DNA from: Populus alba | Lineage: Eukaryota; Streptophyta; Magnoliopsida; Malpighiales; Salicaceae | DNA length: 64,000 bases | Assembly: GCF_005239225.2 (NCBI RefSeq) | Contig: NC_133284.1 | Span: 30,738,339-30,802,338, forward strand | Direction: 5' to 3' | Shown here: piece by piece, positions 63,036 to 64,000 of the stretch | Layout: every line of letters begins with the position of its first letter | How positions within the stretch are numbered: the first letter of the stretch is position 1 | Position numbers and translations under genes: made by a program | The notes under the pieces: model-generated | Seen by the model: only the letters and a program-made list of their open reading frames with translations | Database searches by the model: none | What the model was told of the DNA's origin: nothing

Positions 63036-64000
63036 CAGGGGCGGACATTAGTTTTAAAACAAAACTTATATAATTTAGTTTTATTCAAATAACTTACTAC
63101 AAACATACAATAACCTTTGTATAAGGTAAAAAGTTTGGAGCAATACTAAATTGAGTCAAAGCAATGAAATTAATTTCATCTCCATAATGTATCCATCACT
63201 TTAATATTGTTGGTTTTTATACATATCAAATATAAACATACAAAGTATATAACAAACATTAGCTAAAACAAAGCATTATTTATGTTTGATAAACTTTGAA
63301 ATAAAGCAAGAAATAATAAAGAATAATTCTTACATAATTATTTTAATTGTGCTAGTCGTTCTTTCATAGAATAGAAATCATCGATTATCATATCAGTTGT
63401 GAATCTTTCAACAATTTCTTTTTCTATATAGACAATCAAATAATTTACAAGAAAATCATTCCATCCTGTTGCGAAGTTTTGTTTTAACAATCTTCATCGC
63501 TGAAAAAGCTCGTTTAGTAGGTTGTGAGTTATCATTTTTTTTTCAAAAAAAGAATCAATTCTTCTTATTTTGTTCATGGTTCAAGTAAGAAAAAATTGAT
63601 AATTCTCGCTAATCAAAAAATCCAAGCATAATCAAAGGTAGAACTAGCTGATCTGAGAAAAAAAAATCCTCATTAAATTATTAACAAACATCTCAAAACA
63701 AAACAAAAATATATTTTAAATTTAAATTACCTTATTTTATTTGATGAAAGATAAATTAATTAATAGCTCTGCTTTAATTTTTTGTAGAAAAAGTTTGCTC
63801 GCACTTAGTGTTTTTATTTTTGTTTTTAATTGATTGCAGAGTTTATATTAGAGTAAATTGGTAGCTTAGTTTTTTTATTTCACAAAGTAATGTTTTTATA
63901 ATTTTTTTTCTTTTCCATGTAGGTAAAGAATAAATTTAAAGGAAATTAAAAGTGAAGTTACAGCCCACCTCTTTAAAATAAAATAAAAAATATAACACTT
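63036..64000 (-). mobile_element. hAT transposon, 3' end with decayed transposase, runs off the right edge
   Basis: A CAGGGGCGGA terminus at 63036 is typical of one plant hAT group. On the minus strand at about 63350-63535 the sequence encodes SQPTKRAFSAMKIVKTKLRN, then, after a one-base frame change at about 63448, DFLVNYLIVYIEKEIVERF and IDDFYSMKERLAQ. This is the C-terminal hAT dimerisation region of the TTF-type zinc-finger transposase family. The frame break means it is inactive. The rest of the element lies outside the window. Confidence 0.75.

Overview
The window is nuclear DNA of a eudicot plant. Genes are split by many short GT-AG introns and use nuclear-plant promoter motifs such as the AAACCCTA telo-box. 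Gene space alternates with very AT-rich DNA full of degenerate transposable elements. The protein set, a tRNA-derived SINE and a dispersed repeat ending in CCACACTCCCAAACACC suggest Populus or another Salicaceae; that is inference, not proof. Exon coordinates were worked out by hand from splice sites and reading-frame continuity.

Left third (1-22 kb), minus strand: the 5' part of a choline transporter-like (CTL/PNS1) gene runs off the left edge. Then come a small basic protein with two telo-boxes at its start, cytosolic ribosomal protein eS8, and a nine-exon RETICULATA-RELATED (DUF3411) chloroplast protein. Between eS8 and the RETICULATA-RELATED gene lie AT-rich DNA, a dead Ty1/copia pol fragment, and a 994-bp hAT-type element inserted into the region 3' of that fragment.

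Middle (22-48 kb): a 6.6-kb transposon-rich gap holds a decayed Mutator-like transposase, a SINE nested in it, and a decayed plant-mobile-domain (PMD) coding region. It is followed by plastid ribosomal protein uL1c (plus strand, seven exons), convergent with a complete 30-exon SMC5 gene (minus strand, 1057 aa) that has an E2F-like site and a telo-box upstream.

Right third (48-64 kb): a broken plastid sigma-factor-like pseudogene lies next to tRNA-Gly(UCC). Then come an LRR receptor-like protein and an F-box protein, each interrupted by one frameshift, and a copia derivative in which gag is joined almost directly to the end of reverse transcriptase. A tRNA-Arg(UCG), a roughly 0.9-kb terminal-inverted-repeat element and the end of a hAT transposon (leaving the window) complete the region.

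The genes form no operon or pathway cluster. The housekeeping genes look intact, while the defence-type and regulatory copies at the right (RLP, F-box, sigma) are broken. I found no convincing undescribed system. The best leads are the small basic protein that shares telo-box promoters with eS8, the MULE/PMD composite, and the broken copies at 49-58 kb.
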